NCBI GenBank assembly: GCA_002171515.1
Contig: NHEP01000132.1
Coordinates: 1-42,996 of the forward strand
Direction of reading: 5' to 3'
Source: a bacterium TMED88
Lineage (GTDB): Bacteria > Myxococcota_A > UBA9160 > UBA4427
Length of the DNA: 42,996 bases
Positions 1-8,228 of this stretch are shown here, one piece after another; position 1 is the first letter of the stretch, and every line of letters begins with the position of its first letter. The notes below the pieces were generated by a model. That model was not told where the DNA came from. It saw only the letters and a program-made list of their open reading frames with translations, and made no database searches. A program made the position numbers and the translations under genes.

Positions 1-477
1 CAAGGGGCCCAAGTCGGCCGACGATGCAACGTGGGTGGCGGTAGCTTTATCGAGTCAAAAGCCGTTATCGGAGACGACTGTACGATCAAGAACGGAGTCC
101 AAGTTTGGGATGGCGTTCGTCTGGGCAATCATGTTTTTGTCGGTCCCAATGCAACCTTTACCAATGATTTGCGACCTCGTGCGGGTCAGGGTCCGAGCAC
201 CTTTGACTTGATTGAAACTGAGGTTCAGAGTGGTGTGACGATTGGAGCCAACGCCACGATCTTGTGCGGTATTAAATTGGGCGCGAATTCCTTTGTTGCG
301 GCTGGGGCGGTCGTGACTCGGGATGTGCCGGCCCATGCCATGGTCGTCGGCTCTCCGGCACGAACTCGAGGCTGGGTCTGTCGATGCGGAGCTTCTTTGC
401 CCGAAAACCTCGCTTGCGAGTGTGGTCGCCGTTACCGTCTTCATGATGCGCAATCTGGTCTTTTGGCTGAGGAATGA
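1..477 (+). CDS. Sugar N-acetyltransferase, left-handed beta-helix (5' truncated)
   Basis: The frame is open at base 1, and the residues before the first in-frame start codon (GTG at 31) already fit the family (GAQVGRRCN), so the true start lies left of the window. The visible 158 residues are hexapeptide repeats (AVIGDD, GVRLGN, GVTIGA, GIKLGA) followed by AGAVVTRDVP and VGSPAR, the usual end of nucleotide-sugar acetyltransferases of the WbpD/WlbB/FdtC kind. These acetylate an amino-sugar nucleotide from acetyl-CoA in the cytoplasm. The last 35 residues carry two CxC pairs (VCRCG and CECGRRY) that look like a small zinc knuckle; similar tails occur in this family. It sits 27 nt before the STT3-like gene on the same strand, so a role in making a sugar for glycan assembly is likely. 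The exact substrate cannot be told. Confidence 0.88.
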   Translation, partial: QGAQVGRRCNVGGGSFIESKAVIGDDCTIKNGVQVWDGVRLGNHVFVGPNATFTNDLRPRAGQGPSTFDLIETEVQSGVTIGANATILCGIKLGANSFVAAGAVVTRDVPAHAMVVGSPARTRGWVCRCGASLPENLACECGRRYRLHDAQSGLLAEE

Positions 478-488
478 GTCCACGCCTT

Positions 489-495
489 GGGAGGA
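489..495 (+). promoter_or_regulatory. Ribosome binding site deciding the start of the STT3-like gene
   Basis: GGGAGGA lies 9 nt before the GTG at 505. The longer in-frame option, TTG at 487, precedes this site and has no Shine-Dalgarno sequence of its own, so GTG 505 is preferred. Confidence 0.65.
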
Positions 496-504
496 TTTCT
501 CCTC

Positions 505-2781
505 GTGAGCGGCTTTGACCTACGGAGTCGTCTGCCCGCAGTAGCTGGTCTGATCGTGCTGACGACCGGGGCGTTTCTCATTCGTGCGCTTGGCTTTGAG
601 TATGTCTTCGTGGGTGATGAAGTCGTTTTTCCGCCGGCAGACCCTCAGTATCACCTGCGCCGCGCTTTTTTCACAATGACGCAGTTCCCCGACGTGTTGC
701 TCTTCGATCCGTACGTCAACTTCCCGGGAGGGGCGCCCGTGCCTTGGCCTCCTCTATTCGATTGGCTGCTCGGGGCCGGAGGCTGGTTGGCCGGGGGAAA
801 AACGGCGGATCTAGAAAAGGTGGCGGCTTGGGCCTCGCCGATCTGCGCTGCCCTTGCGATATGGCCCCTTTATTTCGCCGGACGTCTGCTTTCATCGCGC
901 CGTGTTGGCCTTGTGGCCGGCTTATTCTTTGCCTTTTTGCCCATCAGCGTCGTGTACACCCGGGTGGGCAATGCCGACCACCATGGTGCGGTCGCTCTGA
1001 TTGGGGCTTGGTTGCTCTACTGTCTTTTGGCGTTGGTCGACCCGGCGGCTTCGCGGGCCAGAATGATCGGATTGGCAGTTCTTCTTACGCTGCTGTCCTT
1101 CATGATGCTGCTGACTTGGCACGGAAGTCTCCTTTACCTCGCTCCCGCCGAAGGCCTATTGCTGATGGGTGGTCTTCTCTCGGGCCGATCGCGGCTGCTG
1201 GCCGTGCAGGCCAGCAGCGCGTTCGTCGCGGGCTGCGGAGTCGGAGTCTGGCTTCTGCTGTCTCCGGTACCGCTCGGTGGCCTGTATTCGTCGATCGCTC
1301 TATCGAGGTTACATGTCCTCGCTCTGGTCGCGGTCTTTGTAACGGCTGGCTGCCTTTGGTGCTTGATGAAGGTTGGCTGGGCCAACACGATTCCAAGACG
1401 CATCTTTTGGGCATTGACCTTGGTCAGCGGACTGGGTCTGACGATTTTTCTCTTGCCTGGGCCTCGCGAAGGACTGGAGTTCGCCTACCAGTTCTTGACC
1501 CTTTCTGATCAAGTGGGCGCAAGCACCGGCGAACAGACTCCGCTTTTTTCGATGGGCGATCGCTTGCAGGGCCCTCCGGCTTGGCGGAGTTGGGGACTTT
1601 TCGCATACGCCTTGCCGGGGATTCCGCTCACGGCATGGTTCGTGGCGCGGAGGCCCGCCGCTCATCCGGGGGCTCGCGCGGCAGGCTGGCTTCTTTTTGC
1701 CTGGGGAGGGTTCTTTTGCCTTTTGGCCATTTTGCAACGTCGCTACGGCAATGACGCTGCGCCCGCCGCTGCACTGCTGTTTGCCCTTTTGCTGTCCGCT
1801 CTCTCGGATCGGCTGGTTCCAGTCTCTGTGCGCCGTCCTCCCCACCGCTTCGTTCCTTGGGTGGCGCTGGGTGCGCCAGCCCTGATCGTTGTGATCGGCT
1901 TCTGGCCGGCCTGGCGTTCGATCTATGTGCCGCGGGCGATTGCATCTTGGTCCGCTTGGCAGCATCCGGCTCAACAGGGGGGTGCCGCTTCCCAAAGCAT
2001 TGCCGCAACGCTGCACCACTTTGCGGGCCAAGTGAGAGCGTGGACGCCTGAAACTTCGGGTTACGCGGAGTCCGGCCGCGGTCCAGAGTATGGAATCATC
2101 GCGCATCCGAATCTCGGTCATGCGTTGCAGTATCGAGCGCGGCGAGCGACAGCGACGGATCCATTCTGGTGGTATATCGGTCGTGAGAATTGGGACCGCA
2201 CCGACGCTTTTTTTCAGGCCCAGACTGAACCCGAAGCCTTGGCGCTCGCACGTGTGCTGAAGGCTCGGTATCTGATCACGATGCCCGATCTGGCGCCTGG
2301 CAGCATCGCGGCCAGGCTGCATGCTCGGGACGGGCAGGCAGAAGGGAACGCGCCCTCTCTTCATCACTTCCGGTTGGTGGGAGAAGCGCCTCGCGGGGGT
2401 CTCTCAATCGGAGCCCTTTTTGAACGTCGCAGCGAGATAACGATTCCGTATAAGCTTTTTGAGATTGTGCCGGGGGCCGTGATCGAGGTTGCTGCGCCTG
2501 CCGGCACGCCCGTTTCCGCCGAGGCCCAAATTGAAGCGCCGGAGGGGCGTCGCTTTATATATCGAGTCTTCCGTCAAGCGGGTGAAGATGGATGGGCTCG
2601 GCTCCGGGTTCCGTACCCGACCCGATCAGGAGATGGAGAGGCGCAGCTTCCCGGTGCGCAGGCGATGGGTGGCTATCGGATCCGTGCAGGTCAGCGCAAT
2701 CTTCCCCCGGTTGAGGTATCGGAAAATGCTGTCCGTGAGGGCCGGGCCCTGCAAGGCGCTTCAGTGCTTGGGCCGAGCTAA
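505..2781 (+). CDS. STT3/AglB-like oligosaccharyltransferase (GT-C, GT66-like)
   Basis: A 758-residue multi-spanning membrane protein with a C-terminal soluble domain, as in STT3/PglB/AglB. These enzymes transfer a glycan from a polyprenyl carrier to a protein on the periplasmic side. Visible motifs: the first loop DPQYHLRR (about residue 46) followed by FDPYVNFPGGAP, the archaeal-AglB style signature; the metal-binding GNADHH (about 157-160); and an external-loop TGEQTPL (about 342-347) matching the SxE-x-P loop. Where WWDYG is expected I see EYGIIAHPNLGH (about 528-539), so the Trp-Trp-Asp that reads the sequon Ser/Thr in known enzymes is not conserved. GTG 505 is chosen for its ribosome binding site. 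The stop overlaps the convergent gene's stop (2778-2781). Fold assignment is secure; acceptor is unknown and might not be an N-X-S/T sequon. Confidence 0.87.
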   Translation: MSGFDLRSRLPAVAGLIVLTTGAFLIRALGFEYVFVGDEVVFPPADPQYHLRRAFFTMTQFPDVLLFDPYVNFPGGAPVPWPPLFDWLLGAGGWLAGGKTADLEKVAAWASPICAALAIWPLYFAGRLLSSRRVGLVAGLFFAFLPISVVYTRVGNADHHGAVALIGAWLLYCLLALVDPAASRARMIGLAVLLTLLSFMMLLTWHGSLLYLAPAEGLLLMGGLLSGRSRLLAVQASSAFVAGCGVGVWLLLSPVPLGGLYSSIALSRLHVLALVAVFVTAGCLWCLMKVGWANTIPRRIFWALTLVSGLGLTIFLLPGPREGLEFAYQFLTLSDQVGASTGEQTPLFSMGDRLQGPPAWRSWGLFAYALPGIPLTAWFVARRPAAHPGARAAGWLLFAWGGFFCLLAILQRRYGNDAAPAAALLFALLLSALSDRLVPVSVRRPPHRFVPWVALGAPALIVVIGFWPAWRSIYVPRAIASWSAWQHPAQQGGAASQSIAATLHHFAGQVRAWTPETSGYAESGRGPEYGIIAHPNLGHALQYRARRATATDPFWWYIGRENWDRTDAFFQAQTEPEALALARVLKARYLITMPDLAPGSIAARLHARDGQAEGNAPSLHHFRLVGEAPRGGLSIGALFERRSEITIPYKLFEIVPGAVIEVAAPAGTPVSAEAQIEAPEGRRFIYRVFRQAGEDGWARLRVPYPTRSGDGEAQLPGAQAMGGYRIRAGQRNLPPVEVSENAVREGRALQGASVLGPS

Positions 2782-4472
2782 GAGCCTTCGCGGTCATCGA
2801 GCCGAAAACGGCCAGAGCCCACGTAAGAGAGACGATGCGGTTGGCGGAAGCGGATCGAGTAGAAGTCGACCTGTCCGTCGGGACTCGACCAAGCACGAAC
2901 CGCCACCTGGTCCGGAGGACGTTGTCTGGCAAAGCGCAGCAGTGGGTCGCTCAAGCCAAAGGCATCATAGGGTGCGGCGTGGATGAGATAGTGAGTTTGT
3001 CCGTTGCCGTCGTGCGTCCAAGGGCGTCCGGCTGCAAACGCTCGCGGAATCGACCAGATGGCCTCTTGAAGGGGCAGGTCATGGGTGAGAAAGAGCAAGG
3101 GCTCGTGGAACCCCCAATCTAAGCTGATGACTTCGGAGCCCGGGGTCGCCTCAAGCTCGTCGGCGAGGACGGCGAGTGTCGGGTTCCAGCGTCCGAATCC
3201 CGAGGTCCGTAAGATTTCCTTTTCGGTCCCGACGACGATCAGGAGCTGGCTTGCGATCACCCCGGCCAGCACGATAACCGTCGCGAATCGTGGCCACACC
3301 TGATTGCTTTGCTTGCCATATCTCCATAGAACTTCGAAGGCACAGGCGATGAGGATTTGGACGAAGGGTAAGGCGTTAAGGTGGTGATGAGCTCGCACCG
3401 CGCCCGGCAGAGCGAGCGTGGTCAGGAGAATGGTGACGGTTGTGATCCAGAGCCAACGTCGAGGGTCATCTGCGGCGGTTTCAGGTGAGGAGCGTCGCTC
3501 CTGTATGAGTTGGAAGCCAACGATGAGGAGAGATCCAATGAGGGCAAGGCCGAGCAGGCCTCCTTGGAGGTCAAGAGAGCGCGATTGATCGAAAAGGCCA
3601 CCGCTTTGCATGACGCGAAGGAACTGGGTCCCGTCGAGCACATTCCAGAGGACCGCAAGACGATCGATGAAATCGCCCCGATCCGCGATGGAACCACTGA
3701 CCGTGATCAAAGAAAGGGCAGAGGACCACATGGGTAAAGACGCGACGGCCAGCGCCCCGAAGGCCAAGGCGGCCTCCGTTTTGCGGGTGCGGATGATTTT
3801 ACCCACTAGGGCCGGGTGACCCACGAGGATCCCGAGGCCGGCGGCCGCGACAATGAGGGTGAAGTCGGCACGACTGTAAATTCCCAGTCCCAATGCGAGG
3901 CCTCCGCCCACGGCTGCGATTCGTCGACGAATCGGGCTGGAGGATTGCCAAGCCCAGGTCAAAAAGAGCAATCCGGCAGCCCGGCAAAGGAAGTTGGTGG
4001 TGAATGGACCCCATTCGAAACGTCCGAAAAAAAGGAACGAAGGATCGGTTGCAACCAAAGCACCGCCCAACAGGGCGATCGGGAGCGAGAAGACGCGACG
4101 GCTCCAGAACAGCGTGAGCACCAGTGCGAGGGCCGCGATGCCGAAGGTGGCGATTCTGAGCGTTTTGACGGTTGCTCCACCGATCCAGAACGCTGGAATC
4201 AAAAGCTGACTTTTTAACGATCCCAGATAGGCGGCGTTTCGGATGGGGAAAGGCCGCCCAAACCACTCGATCGAACGGACACTTGCCGGATGCAGATTCT
4301 CTCGGCCGGGCTCTAGGAAGTCCCTGGCTTGCTGAGCGATGAACGCCTCATCGTAGTAAAGCCCCAGGCGCTCGATGTTCGGGAGCAAGAACATCGCAGA
4401 TGAAACGAGGAAGACGATCGAGGTCGCCCAGAGAAGGGTCGTTTCTCGAGCCGTCAGGTGTTTTTCATTCAT
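2778..4472 (-). CDS. GT-C membrane glycosyltransferase (GT39/ArnT-like)
   Basis: A 564-residue membrane protein with about 10-12 hydrophobic segments. The first periplasmic loop carries LYYDEAFIAQQARDF, the Asp-Glu signature of PMT/ArnT-type GT-C enzymes, which use polyprenyl-phosphate sugars as donors. A further FFGRFEWGPF segment lies in the region where this group has its second conserved loop. The C-terminal part is soluble and ends in charged residues. Its ATG overlaps the stop of the upstream methyltransferase by 4 nt (ATGA, 4469-4472), indicating translational coupling. It is the last gene of a three-gene minus-strand operon headed by a GT2 enzyme that could supply the lipid-linked donor. 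The sugar and the acceptor cannot be deduced. Confidence 0.83.
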   Translation of the reverse strand: MNEKHLTARETTLLWATSIVFLVSSAMFLLPNIERLGLYYDEAFIAQQARDFLEPGRENLHPASVRSIEWFGRPFPIRNAAYLGSLKSQLLIPAFWIGGATVKTLRIATFGIAALALVLTLFWSRRVFSLPIALLGGALVATDPSFLFFGRFEWGPFTTNFLCRAAGLLFLTWAWQSSSPIRRRIAAVGGGLALGLGIYSRADFTLIVAAAGLGILVGHPALVGKIIRTRKTEAALAFGALAVASLPMWSSALSLITVSGSIADRGDFIDRLAVLWNVLDGTQFLRVMQSGGLFDQSRSLDLQGGLLGLALIGSLLIVGFQLIQERRSSPETAADDPRRWLWITTVTILLTTLALPGAVRAHHHLNALPFVQILIACAFEVLWRYGKQSNQVWPRFATVIVLAGVIASQLLIVVGTEKEILRTSGFGRWNPTLAVLADELEATPGSEVISLDWGFHEPLLFLTHDLPLQEAIWSIPRAFAAGRPWTHDGNGQTHYLIHAAPYDAFGLSDPLLRFARQRPPDQVAVRAWSSPDGQVDFYSIRFRQPHRLSYVGSGRFRLDDREGS

Positions 4473-5077
4473 GAACGATCGAGACCAAGCCGCGCAATGA
4501 AGTGCAGGTTGCGGTCAAAGAACCAGCTCAGAGGGGCTGGGTAAAGGCCGACGGATTCCGTCATCGATTCGATTCGGAGACGGCGCTGTTGGAAAGCGAC
4601 CCGCCACTGATCCTCGGTCCAGTAATGATGCGGTAGGGCGACATCAAAACGCGCATTGCCAATTCGGTCCATGAACCGCAGCGTTTGAGAAGCAAAGAGC
4701 CCTTTGAGCCGATGATCTTTGATGACGAGATGATGGCGTGCCACACGGGCCGCTTCGGCCAAGAGAGCAGCTGGATCTTCTGCGTGATGGAGGACATCAA
4801 CGAGCAGAACGGTGTCGAAGCTTTGATCCGCTTCGGGCAGGGTCACGCCATCAAAGGGTGTGACCTCGATGGCGGCTTTAGGCCGAACCAACACATCGGT
4901 GCCGCGAACCTCTAAGTCGGGTCGCATTTGAGCCAAGCGGGCGGTCAGCATCCCGTCCCCACAACCGACATCGAGAATGGATGCTTGGGTCGGGATGATT
5001 CGGGAAAAATGCTCCGAGAGAACACGCACCCGTCGACTGGCCGTGTAGTTCGAGTGCGCGTACTCGATCGGGTTCAA
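4469..5077 (-). CDS. Class I SAM-dependent methyltransferase
   Basis: The product (202 aa from the chosen start) has the Rossmann SAM motif I ILDVGCGDG near residue 40, an acidic strand-2 end (RGTDV), and the motif LLVDVLHHAEDP near residue 95, typical of Methyltransf_11/25 enzymes in glycan and lipid pathways. An open frame extends to 5215, but the extra 46 residues overlap the upstream GT2 gene and look like shadow sequence. TTG at 5077 overlaps the GT2 stop (TTGA) and begins NPIEYAHSNYTASRR, a natural N-terminus. Its position between a GT2 and a GT-C gene suggests it methylates a sugar or lipid of the same glycan; this is inferred from context. The start codon is less certain than the function class. 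Confidence 0.8.
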   Translation of the reverse strand: MNPIEYAHSNYTASRRVRVLSEHFSRIIPTQASILDVGCGDGMLTARLAQMRPDLEVRGTDVLVRPKAAIEVTPFDGVTLPEADQSFDTVLLVDVLHHAEDPAALLAEAARVARHHLVIKDHRLKGLFASQTLRFMDRIGNARFDVALPHHYWTEDQWRVAFQQRRLRIESMTESVGLYPAPLSWFFDRNLHFIARLGLDRS

Positions 5078-6273
5078 CGCCGGCTCATTCCGAGAATGCT
5101 GACAAAAAAACCAGAGAGGATGGTCTGGAAGCCAAGGGCGGCGAGTGTGACCCCTGGGATGACCCATCGAAGCGTGAGTGGGTAGTCGAGGGCTCCATAG
5201 TCGACGGATCGCCATTGGAAGAAAGTTGATCCGATGAGGAGCAGACCCGAAAGCAGAGCGGCCGAACCCACGAGCAGGCCGCGTTCAAGAGTGGCCCATT
5301 GGTAAAACCTGTCGAGCCGAGGGTCCGCGGGGGCCAATCCTTCTGAGATGGCGAAGGTCTTGCTCAGGAGGGCAAATAGAACCGATTGGAAACCCATCAA
5401 AAGAGCCAAGCTAGACGCGAGCAGAGTGTGGGCGTCGAGCCGGGCCCCCAAGACTTCCGCCCCAGGGAGGGCGAGGGCGAACCCCAAGCCTCCGAGGGCC
5501 ATGAGGAGGAGGCCCGGGATTAAGAACAGCCAGCGGGGGCTGTTGAGGAGAAAGAACCGGAGGGTCCGCCATCCATCTCGAAAGGTGCGCAAGTGGGGTC
5601 CATGCGCGATTCGGCCGTCGGGATGTAGCGTGATGGGAACTTCCGCGATTCGAGCGCCATGAAGGCTCGACTTGATGATCATCTCAGTGGCAAACTCCAT
5701 GCCAGTACATCGCTGGTCGAGTTTTTTATAAAGGGTTTGAGTGAATCCGCGCATTCCGCAATAGGCATCTGTCACCGGCGCATTGAACATGCCGCGGGCC
5801 AGTGCGGAGAGGAGAGGATTCCCGAACCATCGGTGCAAAAAGGGCATGGCCCCGGGGAGAACGCGGCCGCCTCCTGAGGGAAGCCGGCATCCCTGTACGA
5901 GCTCGTAGCCCTCCCGTAATTTTTCGACAAAACGAGGGATCTCAAGAAAGTCGTAGCTGTCATCGGCATCGCCCATGAGGACGAAGGGCCCCCGCGCAGC
6001 TGCAATTCCGCCCATCAGCGCGCTGCCGTACCCCCGCCGCGCGACGTGAATCACGCGGGCGCCCGCCTTTTCGGCGATTTCTACCGAGCCATCCTGGCTG
6101 CCGTTGTCGGCCACGATCACCTCTCCTTGGACGCCGGCTTCCCGCATGGCGGAGAAAGCCTTTTTGAGGCAGATCGGAAGCGTCTCGGCTTCGTCTAGGC
6201 AAGGCATGACCACGCTCAGCTCGATGGAGCTCGGGCTCATTTCTTCGTTTTCGGGCCTGTTTCCTTCAGGCAT
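5074..6273 (-). CDS. Polyprenyl-phosphate glycosyltransferase, GT2 (DPM1/DPG-synthase-like) with membrane tail
   Basis: A 399-residue protein. Residues about 18-250 form a GT-A domain: SVVMPCLDEAETL, VIVADNGSQDGS and the metal-binding MGDADDSYDF (about 100-109), all close to dolichyl-phosphate mannose/glucose synthases. The C-terminal 150 residues hold about four hydrophobic segments, as in bacterial GT2 enzymes that anchor next to their lipid acceptor. The expected reaction is sugar transfer from a nucleotide sugar to undecaprenyl or polyprenyl phosphate on the cytoplasmic face. An AGGAG site (6285-6289) lies 11 nt before ATG 6273; an internal ATG at 6240 is the alternative. It heads the minus-strand operon with the methyltransferase and the GT-C protein, a natural donor-and-user pairing. 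Confidence 0.88.
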   Translation of the reverse strand: MPEGNRPENEEMSPSSIELSVVMPCLDEAETLPICLKKAFSAMREAGVQGEVIVADNGSQDGSVEIAEKAGARVIHVARRGYGSALMGGIAAARGPFVLMGDADDSYDFLEIPRFVEKLREGYELVQGCRLPSGGGRVLPGAMPFLHRWFGNPLLSALARGMFNAPVTDAYCGMRGFTQTLYKKLDQRCTGMEFATEMIIKSSLHGARIAEVPITLHPDGRIAHGPHLRTFRDGWRTLRFFLLNSPRWLFLIPGLLLMALGGLGFALALPGAEVLGARLDAHTLLASSLALLMGFQSVLFALLSKTFAISEGLAPADPRLDRFYQWATLERGLLVGSAALLSGLLLIGSTFFQWRSVDYGALDYPLTLRWVIPGVTLAALGFQTILSGFFVSILGMSRR

Positions 6274-6559
6274 TTTGGGCCGGACTCCTCATGGTCATGA
6301 ACCGCGCAGGCTAGCAATCCCCTCGCGACTTGCTGTCGATTCGCATTGGAGATGATTCCGCAGACGTCGGGATTGTGCAGCGCGCGTCCGGGGCTGGTGT
6401 ATTCTTACGGCCGTTTTATGAGGCTCGAATCGCATACCGATTGTCGGGGCCGCAGGGAGCGACCCGCTGGCTAGGCGCGTCCGAGATGGGAAAAGACGAA
6501 GCCAGGGGGGGGCGAGGCCGCAGAAGGCAACGACCCCCTCAGAACCGCCGCGAGCCTGG
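6274..6559. other. Divergent intergenic region between the GT2 operon and the TMTC-like gene
   Basis: A 286-nt stretch that must hold promoters for both directions. I could not pick a convincing -35/-10 pair. It contains ATG 6486 and a run of eight G residues (6505-6512). Read through with one more G, that run would extend the downstream gene by 25 residues. No tRNA or conserved small ORF is seen. Confidence 0.5.
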
Positions 6560-8218
6560 GTGTCCTGGGGGGCCTTCCTGCTGGTGGGCCTCATCTTATA
6601 CGGGCCGGTTCTGGACGGGGCCTTCATCTCGGATGACTCGCATTACGTCTTAAAGAATCAGTATGTCCACGACCTGACCCTGGACAATGTTGTCGCGATT
6701 TGGGACCCCACCAGCGAAGTGGCTGTGCTGGTGGAGAACTACGCGCCGGTTCATCTGATGCTGCATTCTTTCGAATGGCAGATCTTTGGCCCAGAGGTGA
6801 CGGGCTATCACGTCGTGAACCTGGCCCTCCACGCTTGGGCGGCCGCTCTTTTGATTTTGCTGTACCGCCGGAGCGGCTTGGGGCCATGGGTGGCTTGGGC
6901 CGGGGCCACTTGGTTTTTCCTCCATCCGGGCAACGTCGAGTCAGTGGCTTGGATCTCTCAGCTCAAGAGCTCGGCGGCTCTTGTGCTCTCCTTGTTGGCG
7001 ATCCTCGCGCACCCCTCTCGGCCGCTCTGGGCCCTGCTGTTTTTCACCTTGGCCCTTTTCGCTAAACCCTTCTCGGCCTTTGCTTTGCCGGTTGTGGTGC
7101 TCTTTAGCTGGTGCCGATGGCGCGCGGCTCGAGAGTCAGGCGAGGTCGGAATGTCATTTGGCTGGGGGTGGCTTTCGGGTTGGGCCGTGGTGGTCGGTTT
7201 GTTCGCCTGGGTCGAGTCCGCAGCATTTGGCCAGTCAGCCGGCCTCGCCCCCCCGCTCTATGCTGAGCTGTCGGTTCGATATATGACGATTTTTTCGGTT
7301 TTCATCCGGTATGCCTGGATGACCCTGAGTGGGATGGGGCTTTCAACCTTCCACGAGCCCCCACCGGTGCTCGGCCCCGGCGACCTCTACTTCCTCGCCG
7401 GAGTAGTTCTTATGGTGCTCCTCGGTTGGAGAACCCTCCTGACCTTGCGTCGAGGAAGCGAGGAGTCGGTTTGGTGGCTATGGGCGGCGATTGCCCTGGC
7501 CCCGCTTTCAGGGGTTCTGCCACTGCCCTATCCCATGGCGGATCGATATCTCTATTTTGTACTCCCGGGCCTCATTGGCGGCAGTTGTTTTGCGTGGCGA
7601 GACAGCATCGCTCCGTGGCTCGGCCGCTTTTTCGACCCAGTGGCTCGCGAACGCTTGAAGCACGGGCTTGTCGGGGCCTTTGTTCTGTGGCTGCTCTGGT
7701 TCTGTTGGCAGACCTATCAACAAGCGCCGGTCTACCGTTCCGCGGAAGCCTTGATGGCGGAGGCAGAGCGGAACTACCCCGACGGTGCGGCGGCCCAGAT
7801 ACGTCGAGCGGGTCGGGAAGCCGCCACCGGAAATGTGGTGGCGGCGATTCAGCATCTCCGCGCGGCGCGTGCGCGAGGCTACAACCGTGTTGACCACTTA
7901 ATGGGCGACCGGCGGTACGACTCCCTGCGCTCCGAACCGGAGTTTATCGAGCTGAGAGATGAGATGGCAGAGGATTGGATTGCCCGTTTGGAATCAGACC
8001 CGGAACCCTCCCATTACAAAGCCCGTGCCTTAGCCCAGGCGTATGTCGCGAAAGGGGACCTCAGTGGTGCGTTGGCCGTGATTGAGCACGCTGCCGAGCG
8101 ACCGGGCCCGATTGGGGAGGGGCTTCGAGCCGATGCAGAACAATTGCGCAGCCAGATCGCCCTTGAAGGTCGGCTCAGTGCGGAAAGAGAGCGGCTGCGA
8201 ACGCGAAGGCGGGAGTGA
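6560..8218 (+). CDS. TMTC/PMT-like GT-C glycosyltransferase with C-terminal TPR-like domain
   Basis: A 552-residue protein in two parts. Residues 1-395 are a GT-C membrane domain with the signatures of the TMTC/PMT_2 group: FISDDSHYVLKNQYV (23-36, the DD-x3-V/I loop), YHVVNLALHAWAA, FFLHPGNVESVAWIS, and PMADRYLYF before the last membrane segments. Residues 395-552 are soluble helical repeats of TPR type, including a KARALAQAYVAKGDLSGAL unit. Eukaryotic TMTC proteins with this layout are O-mannosyltransferases using dolichyl-phosphate mannose; a polyprenyl-phosphate sugar donor is the parallel expectation here. GTG 6560 has no clear ribosome binding site and starts right at the first membrane helix. 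An ATG at 6486 would be the start if the G8 tract had nine residues. It ends 10 nt before the convergent TPR lipoprotein gene. Confidence 0.8.
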   Translation: MSWGAFLLVGLILYGPVLDGAFISDDSHYVLKNQYVHDLTLDNVVAIWDPTSEVAVLVENYAPVHLMLHSFEWQIFGPEVTGYHVVNLALHAWAAALLILLYRRSGLGPWVAWAGATWFFLHPGNVESVAWISQLKSSAALVLSLLAILAHPSRPLWALLFFTLALFAKPFSAFALPVVVLFSWCRWRAARESGEVGMSFGWGWLSGWAVVVGLFAWVESAAFGQSAGLAPPLYAELSVRYMTIFSVFIRYAWMTLSGMGLSTFHEPPPVLGPGDLYFLAGVVLMVLLGWRTLLTLRRGSEESVWWLWAAIALAPLSGVLPLPYPMADRYLYFVLPGLIGGSCFAWRDSIAPWLGRFFDPVARERLKHGLVGAFVLWLLWFCWQTYQQAPVYRSAEALMAEAERNYPDGAAAQIRRAGREAATGNVVAAIQHLRAARARGYNRVDHLMGDRRYDSLRSEPEFIELRDEMAEDWIARLESDPEPSHYKARALAQAYVAKGDLSGALAVIEHAAERPGPIGEGLRADAEQLRSQIALEGRLSAERERLRTRRRE

Positions 8219-8228
8219 GTGCCGCCAC

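Noticed and set aside
1309-2367. 352-residue open frame antisense to the STT3-like gene
   Set aside because: Lies wholly inside a well supported gene, is Arg/Pro/Gln-rich without any domain, and is typical of GC-rich antisense shadows.
6330-6653. 107-residue plus-strand frame before the TMTC-like gene
   Set aside because: Basic, low-complexity sequence; only of interest as the frame that enters the G8 tract, not as a separate gene.
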